Assembly: GCA_049582065.1 (NCBI GenBank)
Contig: JBAUTF010000322.1
Coordinates: 1-16,659 of the forward strand
DNA length: 16,659 bases
Reading direction: 5' to 3'
Source: DATKSS01 sp049582065
GTDB taxonomy: Bacteria > Chloroflexota > Dormibacteria > Dormibacterales > Dormibacteraceae
Part shown: positions 6,908-14,091 of the stretch, in pieces
Position numbering within the stretch: the stretch's first letter is position 1
Layout: every line of letters starts with the position of its first letter
The notes under the pieces: generated by a model
What the model saw: only the letters and a program-made list of their open reading frames with translations
Told to the model about the DNA's origin: nothing
The model's database searches: none
Made by a program: the position numbers and the translations under genes

Positions 6908-6989
6908 TAAGATCAGATTGAGTTCGCCAGGGTCCGAAGACCACTTGGTAAGGAAAAGGTCCCCGGTTCGAATCCGGGCTTGGGCTCCA
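6908..6989 (+). repeat. tRNA-3'-end-like repeat, copy 1
   Basis: The last 28 bases form a perfect tRNA-type T-arm and tail: stem CCCGG (6962-6966), loop TTCGAAT, stem CCGGG (6974-6978), then cttgggc, a discriminator T and CCA (6987-6989). T before CCA would fit tRNA-Gly or tRNA-Cys. No matching 5' acceptor (gcccaag), D-arm or anticodon arm lies upstream, so it is not a tRNA gene. Upstream bases 6908-6960, with ttcgccaggg, gaagacca and tggtaaggaaaaggtc, are shared with copy 2. It lies between the broken secreted-protein gene and the first oxidoreductase. It could be an attachment-site scar, a tRNA fragment, or the 3' end of a structured RNA. Confidence 0.75.
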
Positions 6990-7188
6990 CGACCCTTCTA
7001 AAGTTCGATTTCGCGCGGCTGATGGTTGCTGACTCTGTTATGTCGGCCAGGAGACGTTTGGTGTTCGACGGTCACGCTGCAAGAGCTTGGCATCCAACGT
7101 TCATCTTGGGAGTCCTAAACAGATGGCTGCACTGCCTGCGGAAAGCGTTGAATCCGGCCAACTCGACCCTGGTCGCTCGGGTGGCTTG

Positions 7189-8160
7189 ATGAAAGCGATC
7201 GTTCAAGACAAGTACGGCGAACCCGAAGCGGTTCTGCAGCTCAAGGAAATCCCCAAGCCAGTGGTCAAGGATGGCGAGGTGCTGGTACGCGTTCACGCGG
7301 CTTCCGTCCACGTCGGCGACTGGATCCTCGTGAGAGGCGTACCGTACATCGCCCGGATGGCGGTCGGGCTGCGCAAGCCAAAGAACCATGTTCCGGGAAC
7401 GGATGTCGCAGGGATAGTCGAGGCGGTCGGCAACGGCGTGACACAACTCCGACCAGGCGATGAGGTGTTTGGCTGGTGCACCGGCGCGTTTGCCGAGTAT
7501 GCGTGCGCCCCGGCGAACCACTTCGTGGGGAAGCCGGTCAACCTCACGTTCGAGCAAGCCGCCGCCGTCGGAGTGTCCGCATCCACGGCCCTCCAACTTC
7601 TGCGCGATCAAGGAAAGGTCCAGCCGGGTCAGAAGGTCTTGATCAACGGCGCATCGGGAGGCGTCGGGACGTTCGCAGTGCAGGTCGCCAAAGCGTTCGG
7701 CGCCGAAGTGACAGGCGTTTGCAGCACGAAGAACGTGGAAATGGTCCGCTCGATCGGCGCTGACCATGTCATCGACTACACCAAAGAGGACTTCATCCAG
7801 GGTGGGCGGCGCTACGACTTCATCCTCGACAACGTTGGGAACCGCTCGTTGTCAGACATCAGACGCGTACTGACCCCGACCGGGAAGCTGCTGTCCAACA
7901 ATGGAACGGCTGGCGGTCGGTGGTTCGGCACCACAGGTACCGTGATCAAAACTGCCGCAGTGTCGAAGTTCAACCCCCGGCAAGCCGGCCCGTCGATCAA
8001 GTTTCAGAACCGCAAGGACCTGCTCGTGCTGAAGGAACTCATCGAAGGCGGGAAGGTCACGCCTGTCATCGACGGAATGTACCCACTGGGTCGGACCGGC
8101 GCCGCGATCGGTCATGTCGGCGAAGGACATGCGCGAGGAACGGTCGTCATCAGTATCTGA
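7189..8160 (+). CDS. Zinc-independent MDR oxidoreductase (quinone oxidoreductase / NAD(P)-dependent alcohol dehydrogenase type), copy 1
   Basis: 323 aa. GroES-like N-terminal domain (1-110; MKAIVQDKYGEPEAVLQLKE, HVPGTDVAGIVEAVG) followed by a Rossmann domain with GASGGVG at 154-160 and the late strand ADHVIDYTKEDF (191-202). There are no Cys/His zinc ligands at the usual catalytic positions, so it belongs with quinone-oxidoreductase-like MDR proteins that reduce enones, quinones or similar compounds with NAD(P)H. The exact substrate is not predictable. The start at ATG 7189 matches homologue N-termini; the frame is open upstream to TTG 7087. Its paralogue follows after 53 bases, probably in one transcript. 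Confidence 0.85.
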   Translation: MKAIVQDKYGEPEAVLQLKEIPKPVVKDGEVLVRVHAASVHVGDWILVRGVPYIARMAVGLRKPKNHVPGTDVAGIVEAVGNGVTQLRPGDEVFGWCTGAFAEYACAPANHFVGKPVNLTFEQAAAVGVSASTALQLLRDQGKVQPGQKVLINGASGGVGTFAVQVAKAFGAEVTGVCSTKNVEMVRSIGADHVIDYTKEDFIQGGRRYDFILDNVGNRSLSDIRRVLTPTGKLLSNNGTAGGRWFGTTGTVIKTAAVSKFNPRQAGPSIKFQNRKDLLVLKELIEGGKVTPVIDGMYPLGRTGAAIGHVGEGHARGTVVISI

Positions 8161-8213
8161 GCCCACCACCGACCAATTGCGACCCGGCGTCGATGGGGAA
8201 AACAGAAAACACA

Positions 8214-9188
8214 ATGAAGTCGATCGTCCGCTACCGATACGGCTCACCCGATGTCCTCACACTCGAAGAATTCGATAAACCGGTCGTCAAAGATCAAAAC
8301 GTGCTGGTGCGAGTTCGCGCTGCGTCACTGAATGCGGATGACCTCGAGTACCTCTACGGCAAATCTCCCTTCACGCGGATTGCCACCGGGCTGCGCAAGC
8401 CGAGGATCCGAGGTCTGGGAGTCGACGTGGCGGGCCAGGTCGAGGCGATTGGCAAGGACGTGACGCGCTTTCATGAGGGTGACGAGGTGTTTGGGAACAT
8501 GACCCAGCATGGACTCGGCGCATTTGCAGAGTACGTCTGCGCTCCCGCGAGTGCCTTTGCGTTGAAACCGGGCAGGTTGACCTTCGAGGAAGCAGCGACC
8601 GTGCCGCAATCGGCAGTCCTGGCCCTGCAAGGCCTTCGCGGCAAAAAGCAGATCCAGCGAGGAGACCAGGTATTGATCAACGGTGCGGGTGGAAACGTGG
8701 GTCCCTTCGCCGTGCAGATCGCTAAGCACTTCGGAGCGGAAGTGACAGGCGTGGACAGCACCGGCAAATTGGACATGGCTCGCTCGGTCGGCGCAGACCA
8801 CCTAATCGACTACACCCGTGAGGACCCCATCCGAAACGGGCGGAAGTATGACCTGATCCTCGATGTCGTGGCTCGTCGTTCGATGTTGGAGTGGAATCGA
8901 GCGCTGAGTCCCGCGGGAGTTTATGTGATGCTCGGTGCCTCCACGGATCTACTGCTCCAAGGCACGTTTCTAGGACCGTTGATCTCGATGACAGGTAGCA
9001 GGAAGATGGCAGTGATGTGGTGGTGGAAACCATTCAAACAGGAAGATGTGGCATTCCTGAAGGAGCTCATTGAAGCCGGCAGCGTGGCACCCGTCATCGA
9101 CAGGCGCTACCCGTTGAGTCAACTCCCTGACGCTCTCCGGTACCTGGAGGAAGGCCAGGCCCGAGGAAAAGTCATCATCACCATGTGA
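8214..9188 (+). CDS. Zinc-independent MDR oxidoreductase, tandem copy 2
   Basis: 324 aa, about half identical by eye to the gene before it (for example PVVKD, LRKP, FAEY.CAPA, GDQVLINGAGG, FGAEVTGV, GADHLIDYT). Same two-domain layout: GroES-like 1-115, Rossmann with GAGGNVG at 157-163 instead of GASGGVG. No zinc ligands. The divergent glycine loop and C-terminal half (GASTDLLLQGTFLGPLISMT) suggest a different substrate or cofactor preference. An alternative start at ATG 8193 adds seven residues; ATG 8214 is chosen because it aligns with copy 1. Both genes probably arose by tandem duplication. Confidence 0.85.
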   Translation: MKSIVRYRYGSPDVLTLEEFDKPVVKDQNVLVRVRAASLNADDLEYLYGKSPFTRIATGLRKPRIRGLGVDVAGQVEAIGKDVTRFHEGDEVFGNMTQHGLGAFAEYVCAPASAFALKPGRLTFEEAATVPQSAVLALQGLRGKKQIQRGDQVLINGAGGNVGPFAVQIAKHFGAEVTGVDSTGKLDMARSVGADHLIDYTREDPIRNGRKYDLILDVVARRSMLEWNRALSPAGVYVMLGASTDLLLQGTFLGPLISMTGSRKMAVMWWWKPFKQEDVAFLKELIEAGSVAPVIDRRYPLSQLPDALRYLEEGQARGKVIITM

Positions 9189-9285
9189 CGCGCACCCACA
9201 GGTCGGCGAGATGAAGATCTTCGAACCGCCCGCCTATTCCACAGGCGTCTGAATCGGGTTGCCCATATCGCCCAGGACCCAGGCG

Positions 9286-10227
9286 CTACCGGGTGCGCCG
9301 TTCGGCCAGCCGCCTGTCAGAAGGAACGAAGACTCGGCGGCCCGCGCTTGCGCGGACCGGATCACGTCTCTCCCCGGACCGGCGCTCGATGTGGGCGCGC
9401 CGCACGTCGCCTCGCCGCTCGGCTCTCCAAGCCGTATCGAGAGTGAGTTCGCCCAGGAACTGCGCGAGGGCCAGATTCACCAGCGTCGGGTGAGTGAGGT
9501 TGCAGGCGTGGCCACCCCCTTCGACGGCGATCACTTGTTCGCAGTTGGCGAGGCCGGAGCAGAGTCGCTGGGCCAGCTCGATGTCGATCGCGGCGTCGGC
9601 CGTGCCGTGAATCACGATCGCGGGCGCCTTGATCTCGCCAAGCCGATCGTGGATATCCTCGCGGCCGACCAGCGTTTGGAATGCTTGGCGTAGGAGCGAG
9701 CGCGGCATCTGCCGCCACTTCGCAATCCAAGGAGCGCGACCAGGCCACTCGTTGCCGAGGATGATCGCGGCGATCGTCTCCGCGAGCTGGTCGTTCAACC
9801 CATCGGCCTCCCATACGTCGAGCATGACCTTGTAGGTCGCGGCCTTTTCGGGGTCTTCGGTGCCGGCCTGGGTGCTGAGCAGGATCAAGGCTGACACGCG
9901 CTCGGGGTATTTGAGCGCGAAGCGAAGAGCGACGAAGCCACCCTGGCTCATCCCGCCGATCACGGCCCGCTCAATTCCGAGATGGTCGATCAGCCCCTTG
10001 AGATCATCAGCCAGATCCCAGTACGTGAACGGGTCATCGGTGTTCTCGGTCGCGCCGTGGCAGCGTGCGTCCCAGGTGATGAACCGGCATCCAGCGGCCC
10101 CGGCTTCGATCTGCGGGGCGAACATCTCGTGGTCCATCAGCAGCCCGTGTGCGAGGACGACCGGCCCAAGGTGCCCGCCCGCGTCCTCGTAGTTGATCCA
10201 CTGGCCGTTGATCTGGTGGAGTGGCAT
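9286..10227 (-). CDS. Alpha/beta hydrolase
   Basis: 313 aa. Classic fold: oxyanion HG at 27-28 (VVLAHGLLMD), nucleophile elbow GMSQG with Ser94, acid Asp211 (HGTADAAID) and His240 (EGGGHACNLTHP). It likely hydrolyses an ester or lactone; sequences of this type are often labelled 3-oxoadipate enol-lactonase-like, but the substrate is not shown. The core ends near residue 263 (LAQFLGELT). A further 50 residues are very Arg-rich (RRAHIERRSGERRDP, PSDRRLAERR), unusual for the family and possibly a read-through extension. ATG 10227 is chosen because homologues begin close to it; the frame extends upstream to 10329 through the acetyltransferase remnant. Convergent with the oxidoreductase pair. Confidence 0.85.
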   Translation of the reverse strand: MPLHQINGQWINYEDAGGHLGPVVLAHGLLMDHEMFAPQIEAGAAGCRFITWDARCHGATENTDDPFTYWDLADDLKGLIDHLGIERAVIGGMSQGGFVALRFALKYPERVSALILLSTQAGTEDPEKAATYKVMLDVWEADGLNDQLAETIAAIILGNEWPGRAPWIAKWRQMPRSLLRQAFQTLVGREDIHDRLGEIKAPAIVIHGTADAAIDIELAQRLCSGLANCEQVIAVEGGGHACNLTHPTLVNLALAQFLGELTLDTAWRAERRGDVRRAHIERRSGERRDPVRASAGRRVFVPSDRRLAERRTR

Positions 10228-10228
10228 C

Positions 10229-10553
10229 TCAGGCGTCGACTCCCCGCTTCCAGCGCGAACTGGGCGGGGGTGATGTCCATCCACCATCGAGCTTGTGCGC
10301 AGCGTCGCGTAGCGTGCCGGCGACCTCAAACCTGAGCTTCGAGTGCAACTGCAGGTCGGCGCGGCTGTCGGTGACGATCGTGGCTGCGATCGTGCGATAG
10401 CCGAGCCCGCGAGCCTCCGTGATTAGCTTTGCTAGCAGTGCCCTACCTATACCGCCCCCTGGTGGAAAGGATCCACACACACGTGATCTTCCACGATGTC
10501 GAAGGCTCGCTAATTCCGTGGGAACAGGCGCGCCCAACTGATAACCCCGCCTT
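10229..10553 (-). pseudogene. Broken GNAT N-acetyltransferase gene
   Basis: Pieces in three frames align to one GNAT sequence. In order on the minus strand: GGVISWARLFPRN, an in-frame TAG, RAFDIVEDHVCVDPFHQG, a frameshift near 10455-10460, then GGGIGRALLAKLITEARGLG with YRTIAATIVTDSRADLQLHS and KLRFEVAGTLRDAAHKL, a second frameshift near 10280, then MDITPAQFAL. The QG.GIGRALL stretch is the acetyl-CoA pyrophosphate loop (motif A), and the pattern recalls phosphinothricin-acetyltransferase-like members. One stop and two frameshifts make a functional product very unlikely. It ends two bases before the hydrolase start, so the two may once have been coupled. Confidence 0.75.
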
Positions 10554-10800
10554 AGTCGCAGGACACTATCACTTCTGATCGTTCCTGTGCGTCCGGGAGA
10601 GGGCAAAGCTGGGACGGCCGTCACGGCCACGCAGCCGGCTTAGAAATGGACCAAGGGCCCTGTCACGGACGCTGTGATCTCGGCTCTTACGAGTCGTCGC
10701 GAGTCGTAGCCCGCCCAGCCACAAAGCATGTTTTGCTCGGCCCTTCACTCTCGTCAGTGCAGCGCTCATGGCCAATCCCCGCGGAGGTAGGTGGTGCGGC

Positions 10801-11439
10801 CTAGCTCGCCGTCGCAGGGATGTGCAGAACGACGATGCGAGTGGTCGCCCAGCTCGCGTTGTACTGGGCGAGGGTCCAGTATGCGTGGTACCGATTGTTG
10901 GTGTGCGCGTCGACGAGATCCCAATTCGTGGTGCCGTTTATGGTGCCGTCGCTAGCGGTGACGATCGCCTCGTGGTCGTACACACCATCGTTGTTGAAGT
11001 CGTAGAGGACAATGTCGCCCTCGGCGGCCTGATCGGCCACCGTCTGTCCCGGTGCGATGCCGTAGTAGGACGCGACCTGAGTTACGCCCGGCAGGTGTTG
11101 CAGCGCGAAGATGCTGTTGTCCTGGGCATTGACCCAGGGCAGCGCGTACGACCAGCGGTGCTTGCTCTTCAGCATGTACCAGGCGGCGTTGCCGCTGTAC
11201 GGGGGCGAGGTCCGCATCACGATGCCGCCCGCGTAGAGCGCCTGCGACACGAAATTGGTGCAGTCGCCGCCACTGTTCGCGAAGGAAGGCCACGCTGGGT
11301 TGTAGCTCTGCCAATAGGTATCGGCGTAGGCCGCTGCCGCCGCTCCGTTGTAGCCCGAGGCCGCTGAGGCACTCGAGGCGGGCGAAATCGCGAGCAACGC
11401 GAGAACAACGCCGACGAGCAGCAGAGTCCTTCGGATCAT
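10801..11439 (-). CDS. Secreted Amidase_6-type cysteine hydrolase
   Basis: 212 aa. Signal peptide at 1-26 (MIRRTLLLVGVVLALLAISP, cleavage near SASA-ASG). The mature part has YADTYWQSYNPAW, then GGDCTNFVSQALYAGG with the likely catalytic Cys60, GDIVLYDFNNDGVYDHEAIV with His156, and AHTNNRYHAYW near the C-terminus. This is the pattern of the putative amidase domain (Amidase_6), a papain-like/NlpC-like fold acting on amide bonds, possibly in cell-wall peptides. DFNNDGVYDH could also bind calcium. The start is ATG 11439 because AAAGGA lies eight bases upstream and the signal peptide begins there; a longer open frame to 11685 has no support. Confidence 0.85.
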   Translation of the reverse strand: MIRRTLLLVGVVLALLAISPASSASAASGYNGAAAAAYADTYWQSYNPAWPSFANSGGDCTNFVSQALYAGGIVMRTSPPYSGNAAWYMLKSKHRWSYALPWVNAQDNSIFALQHLPGVTQVASYYGIAPGQTVADQAAEGDIVLYDFNNDGVYDHEAIVTASDGTINGTTNWDLVDAHTNNRYHAYWTLAQYNASWATTRIVVLHIPATAS

Positions 11440-11490
11440 CGCCAATCCTTTCACAGTGATGGGAATTACCGGGATCAGCACGATGATATA

Positions 11491-11507
11491 TCCGAACCTT
11501 TCCGAAC
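11491..11507. promoter_or_regulatory. Two direct tccgaac boxes one helical turn apart
   Basis: tccgaac at 11491-11497 and again at 11501-11507, with a 10-bp period, lie 52-68 bases upstream of the amidase start. On the amidase strand they read gttcgga twice, immediately upstream of a TATATCAT patch that could be its -10 region. The placement fits a tandem activator site. Confidence 0.35.
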
Positions 11508-11832
11508 GATTGGGTACTTTGGCGGCAATGAGGGAGTGCTGGTCGGGGCCCGGCCTGTGGTTCGGTCGGCACCGGGCTCGCTTGTATTGCGGCGGCGCTG
11601 GACGGACGGCCTTGAACTGCTGGGCACGCGGGGAATTTCGTGCACTTTGACCAAATACCGGGCAGCCAGCATCGATCTGGGCCAAGTGCTGATCGTGACG
11701 CGATGAGATTTCCGAAAGGCTCTCGGCTTCAGCCGGCGATGAGCCGGCCCAGGGGCCTGGGGGGATCGGCGGTGGTGATGAGGCCTCGGTTGAGCGTTGG
11801 TGTGTGGTCTAGCCATCAGGCCTTTCCACGCC

Positions 11833-11838
11833 TAGACT
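11833..11838 (+). promoter_or_regulatory. TAGACT -10 box of a probable leaderless promoter
   Basis: TAnnnT ends seven bases before the ATG of the DUF4013 gene, which has no ribosome-binding site. This spacing is typical of leaderless transcripts in Actinomycetota and Deinococcota, where transcription starts at the A of ATG. Confidence 0.4.
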
Positions 11839-11845
11839 GCGCTCC

Positions 11846-12487
11846 ATGAACACCGTCGGCGATGCTTTCACGTACCCGTTTCGAGACCCGGGGTGGGCTG
11901 GAAAGATCGGGCTCCAAGGCCTGATTCTTATCATCCCCATCGTCGGCTGGATCTCTACCGCCGGCTGGCTGATGTTGACCTATGACAACCTGAGGGCCGG
12001 CCGCCAGGAGCTCGCGCCCGCCGGCTTTCATCTCGAGCGCGGCATCGGCATCTTCGGCGTCGTCGTCATCTACGGGATCGTCGTCAACATCCCGGCGTCA
12101 ATCCTCGACGGCATCGGCAGCGCCATGAGCAGGAACAACAGCCTCCTCGGGTCCCCATTCTCGGGGCTGGGTTCGTTGTGGAGCTTCGCGGCTCAGCTGC
12201 TGATCGACTTTCTGATGCCGTCCTTGATCGTGCTGACCGCGCGTAACGGGTTTTCAGGCGGGCTCGACATCCAACGTGTGTGGGCGCTGGCGACAAGCCA
12301 GGTCAACAACAGCATCATCGGCGGCCTGGTCATCTTCGCCGCCGGCGTCATCGGTGCCCTCGGATTCATCGCGTGCTGCATAGGAGTTTTCTTCACCCTG
12401 ACGTACGCCGCCGCCGTCAATGCAGGGGTCGCCGCTTGGTTCGAAAGGATGCAGGCCGCCCCAGCCCCGGGAGTCCCAGCCGCCTAA
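11846..12487 (+). CDS. DUF4013 multi-pass membrane protein
   Basis: 213 aa. The start AFTYPFRDPGWAGKIGLQGL followed by ILIIPIVGW is the signature beginning of DUF4013 proteins. Likely membrane segments: about 22-44, 67-90, 110-131, and a long hydrophobic stretch 155-192 that may be two helices. The C-terminus is an Ala/Pro-rich tail. Function is unknown; members are found in bacterial and archaeal membranes. No Shine-Dalgarno site, but a TAGACT box sits at leaderless spacing. The small membrane gene at 12566 follows on the same strand. Confidence 0.8.
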   Translation: MNTVGDAFTYPFRDPGWAGKIGLQGLILIIPIVGWISTAGWLMLTYDNLRAGRQELAPAGFHLERGIGIFGVVVIYGIVVNIPASILDGIGSAMSRNNSLLGSPFSGLGSLWSFAAQLLIDFLMPSLIVLTARNGFSGGLDIQRVWALATSQVNNSIIGGLVIFAAGVIGALGFIACCIGVFFTLTYAAAVNAGVAAWFERMQAAPAPGVPAA

Positions 12488-12565
12488 CTCGCGCCCGCGG
12501 GAGCCAACCTTTCTCGCCGTGCCCGCCACGTCTGCCCATGACCTGCGACCGGCGGCGGTGCCAAG

Positions 12566-12790
12566 ATGGTCGAAGCTATGGCGTCACGTCGGGCCGTACT
12601 CGCGGCGATTCTCGCTAGCGTTGTCGCCACCGCCTTGGCAGTCCCCGTCTTCGGGAACTTCGTCATGACCCAACCGCATCCCGCGAATTGGTTACCGGTC
12701 ATCATCCCCAATGCTCTCCTGTTGCTCGTGGCCTGGTTGGTAACGTTCATCGTTGTGCGATCAGCCATTCGGGGCTGGAACGATAACTAG
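12566..12790 (+). CDS. Small two-helix membrane protein
   Basis: 74 aa, or 70 aa if ATG 12578 is used. Counting from 12578, hydrophobic segments lie at about 5-25 (AVLAAILASVVATALAVPVF) and 38-62 (WLPVIIPNALLLLVAWLVTF), separated by a short MTQPHPAN loop. There is a basic N-terminus (RR) and a C-terminal RSAIRGWNDN, so both ends probably face the cytoplasm. I do not recognise a family. No clear ribosome-binding site. It lies 78 bases after the DUF4013 gene and may be co-transcribed. Confidence 0.5.
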   Translation: MVEAMASRRAVLAAILASVVATALAVPVFGNFVMTQPHPANWLPVIIPNALLLLVAWLVTFIVVRSAIRGWNDN

Positions 12791-12808
12791 CGGGCGCGAC
12801 TGGATTTC

Positions 12809-12829
12809 AGACCGCGGGTTAAACGGTCT
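12809..12829. terminator. Hairpin after the small membrane gene
   Basis: agaccg and cggtct are perfect 6-bp arms around a nine-base loop, 19 bases after the stop codon. There is no T-run, so it would be at best a weak terminator; it could also be an operator for the downstream region. Confidence 0.25.
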
Positions 12830-12853
12830 CGTGGGGAAATTCGTCGGTCGGGA

Positions 12854-12935
12854 TAGGATCAGGGCGAATTCGCCAGGGACTGAAGACCAGCTGGTAAGGA
12901 AAAGGTCCCCGGTTCGAATCCGGGCGTGGGCTCCA
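12854..12935 (+). repeat. tRNA-3'-end-like repeat, copy 2
   Basis: It shares about 80 bases with copy 1, starting near taggatcag and including ttcgccaggg, gaagacca and tggtaaggaaaaggtc. The T-arm is perfect: CCCGG (12908-12912), TTCGAAT, CCGGG (12920-12924), then cgtgggc, T, CCA (12933-12935). No complementary 5' acceptor strand (gcccacg) lies upstream. The flank after CCA is still partly alike in copies 1 and 2 (agacccc... and cgaccc..., then TCGATT). It separates the block-A genes from the ABC exporter operon. Confidence 0.75.
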
Positions 12936-13099
12936 AGACCCCGCCGAGGCTCGATTCTGTATCTGCTTCGACAACCGTGCCATCCTGTTCGTTACCCTCC
13001 GCTGAATTCGCTCGGCAGAGGCGACCCTGTCTCATCACGCCCGTATCCTTTTGTCGGCATGGTTGCCAACCCAATCTGCACCGAGGCGAGAGGTCGACC

Positions 13100-14083
13100 A
13101 TGAATGCGCACGATCCAGGCCAGGACTCTCGTTCGAATAGTGGAGACGGGCACGTCCTCGAATGTAGAGGCGTCCGACGCCACTTCGGCGAGATCCGGGC
13201 CGTCGACGGGGTCAGTTTCCACGTCGAACCCGGCGAGACATATGGCCTACTTGGACCGAACGGCGCGGGCAAGACGACGACGATATCGATGATCGCGGGC
13301 CTTCTCGCGCCCGACGGTGGCGAGGTGATTGTGGGCGGGCAGCCGATGACGACGCGGAGCATCAAGCTGAGGGAGATGATCGGATACGTCCCGCAAGATC
13401 TCGCAATCTATCCCGACCTCAGCGGGCGCGAGAACCTGGTCTTCTTCGCTCGCCTATACGGGATGTCCAGCTCCGACGCGAAGAAGCGCGCCAGCGAGGT
13501 TCTGGAAACCATCGGCCTGTCGGACCGGGCTCGCGACCAGACGAAGAAGTACTCAGGCGGGATGAAGCGCCGGCTGAATATCGGCATCGGCCTGCTCAAT
13601 CGACCGAAGCTGCTGATCCTCGACGAGCCGACGGTGGGCGTTGATCCGCAGAGCCGCAACGCCATCCTTGAGAGTGTCGAAGAGCTGTCGACGGCGGGCA
13701 TGGCGGTCCTGTACACGACGCACTACATGGAAGAGGCGGAGCGCCTGTGCGACCGGGTGGGCATCATCGACCACGGCAAGCTGATCGCCGAGGGCACTCG
13801 GCACGAGCTGGTTGGCCTGGTCGGCGAGCAGGATCGGGTGACGCTATCCGCGACGGGCGAGGTTTCCAAAGCGCTCCAGGCGCTTCGAGCGCTGCCCTGG
13901 ATCCACAGCGCGGATGCAAATGCCGAAGGCGTCGAGCTCGTGGTCGACGATGCTCGCACCAGGCTGCCAGCGATCCTTCAAGAGGCGGCCGCCGCAGGCG
14001 TCGCGATCAAGTCTGTGGAGGTGGCCGAGCCGAACCTCGAGGCGGTGTTCCTCCACTTGACAGGCCGAGCGCTGCGGGACTGA
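13100..14083 (+). CDS. ABC-2 type exporter, ATP-binding subunit
   Basis: 327 aa. It couples ATP hydrolysis to export through the two permeases downstream. Walker A GPNGAGKTT (52-60), Q-loop Gln99, signature YSGGMKRRL (151-159), Walker B LLILDEPTVGVD (171-182) and His208 switch are all intact. The C-terminal 90 residues form the DrrA-type accessory domain ending VEVAEPNLEAVFLHLTGRAL. This resembles daunorubicin- or multidrug-type exporters; cargo is unknown. ATG 13100 is chosen because gcgagagg lies just upstream and the 5' open frame beyond runs into repeat copy 2. Eight bases separate it from the first permease. Confidence 0.92.
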   Translation: MNAHDPGQDSRSNSGDGHVLECRGVRRHFGEIRAVDGVSFHVEPGETYGLLGPNGAGKTTTISMIAGLLAPDGGEVIVGGQPMTTRSIKLREMIGYVPQDLAIYPDLSGRENLVFFARLYGMSSSDAKKRASEVLETIGLSDRARDQTKKYSGGMKRRLNIGIGLLNRPKLLILDEPTVGVDPQSRNAILESVEELSTAGMAVLYTTHYMEEAERLCDRVGIIDHGKLIAEGTRHELVGLVGEQDRVTLSATGEVSKALQALRALPWIHSADANAEGVELVVDDARTRLPAILQEAAAAGVAIKSVEVAEPNLEAVFLHLTGRALRD

Positions 14084-14091
14084 GGGGTCTC

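Larger units (their letters stand above)
11440..11845. other. Divergent intergenic region between amidase and DUF4013 genes
   Basis: About 400 bases with no convincing gene. It should contain both divergent promoters. Visible elements are a TATATC/TATCAT-like A+T patch near 11484-11492, the paired tccgaac boxes at 11491-11507, and the TAGACT box at 11833-11838. Confidence 0.55.

Noticed and set aside
6908..6989. Complete tRNA gene
   Set aside because: Only the T-arm and acceptor 3' strand can be drawn; no 5' acceptor, D-arm or anticodon arm fits here or at the other two copies.
7072..7767. 231-residue minus-strand frame opposite the first oxidoreductase
   Set aside because: Shadow of the coding frame; a similar shadow appears opposite the paralogue, as expected from duplicated sequence.
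10768..11367. 199-residue plus-strand frame opposite the amidase
   Set aside because: Antisense to a gene with clear catalytic motifs and a signal peptide; no recognisable domain of its own.
11440..11685. N-terminal extension of the secreted amidase
   Set aside because: It would bury the signal peptide; ATG 11439 has a good AAAGGA site and begins the signal sequence.
13747..14091. N-terminal extension of the first permease
   Set aside because: It overlaps the ATPase gene in another frame, is Arg-rich without membrane character, and ATG 14092 gives the normal family start.
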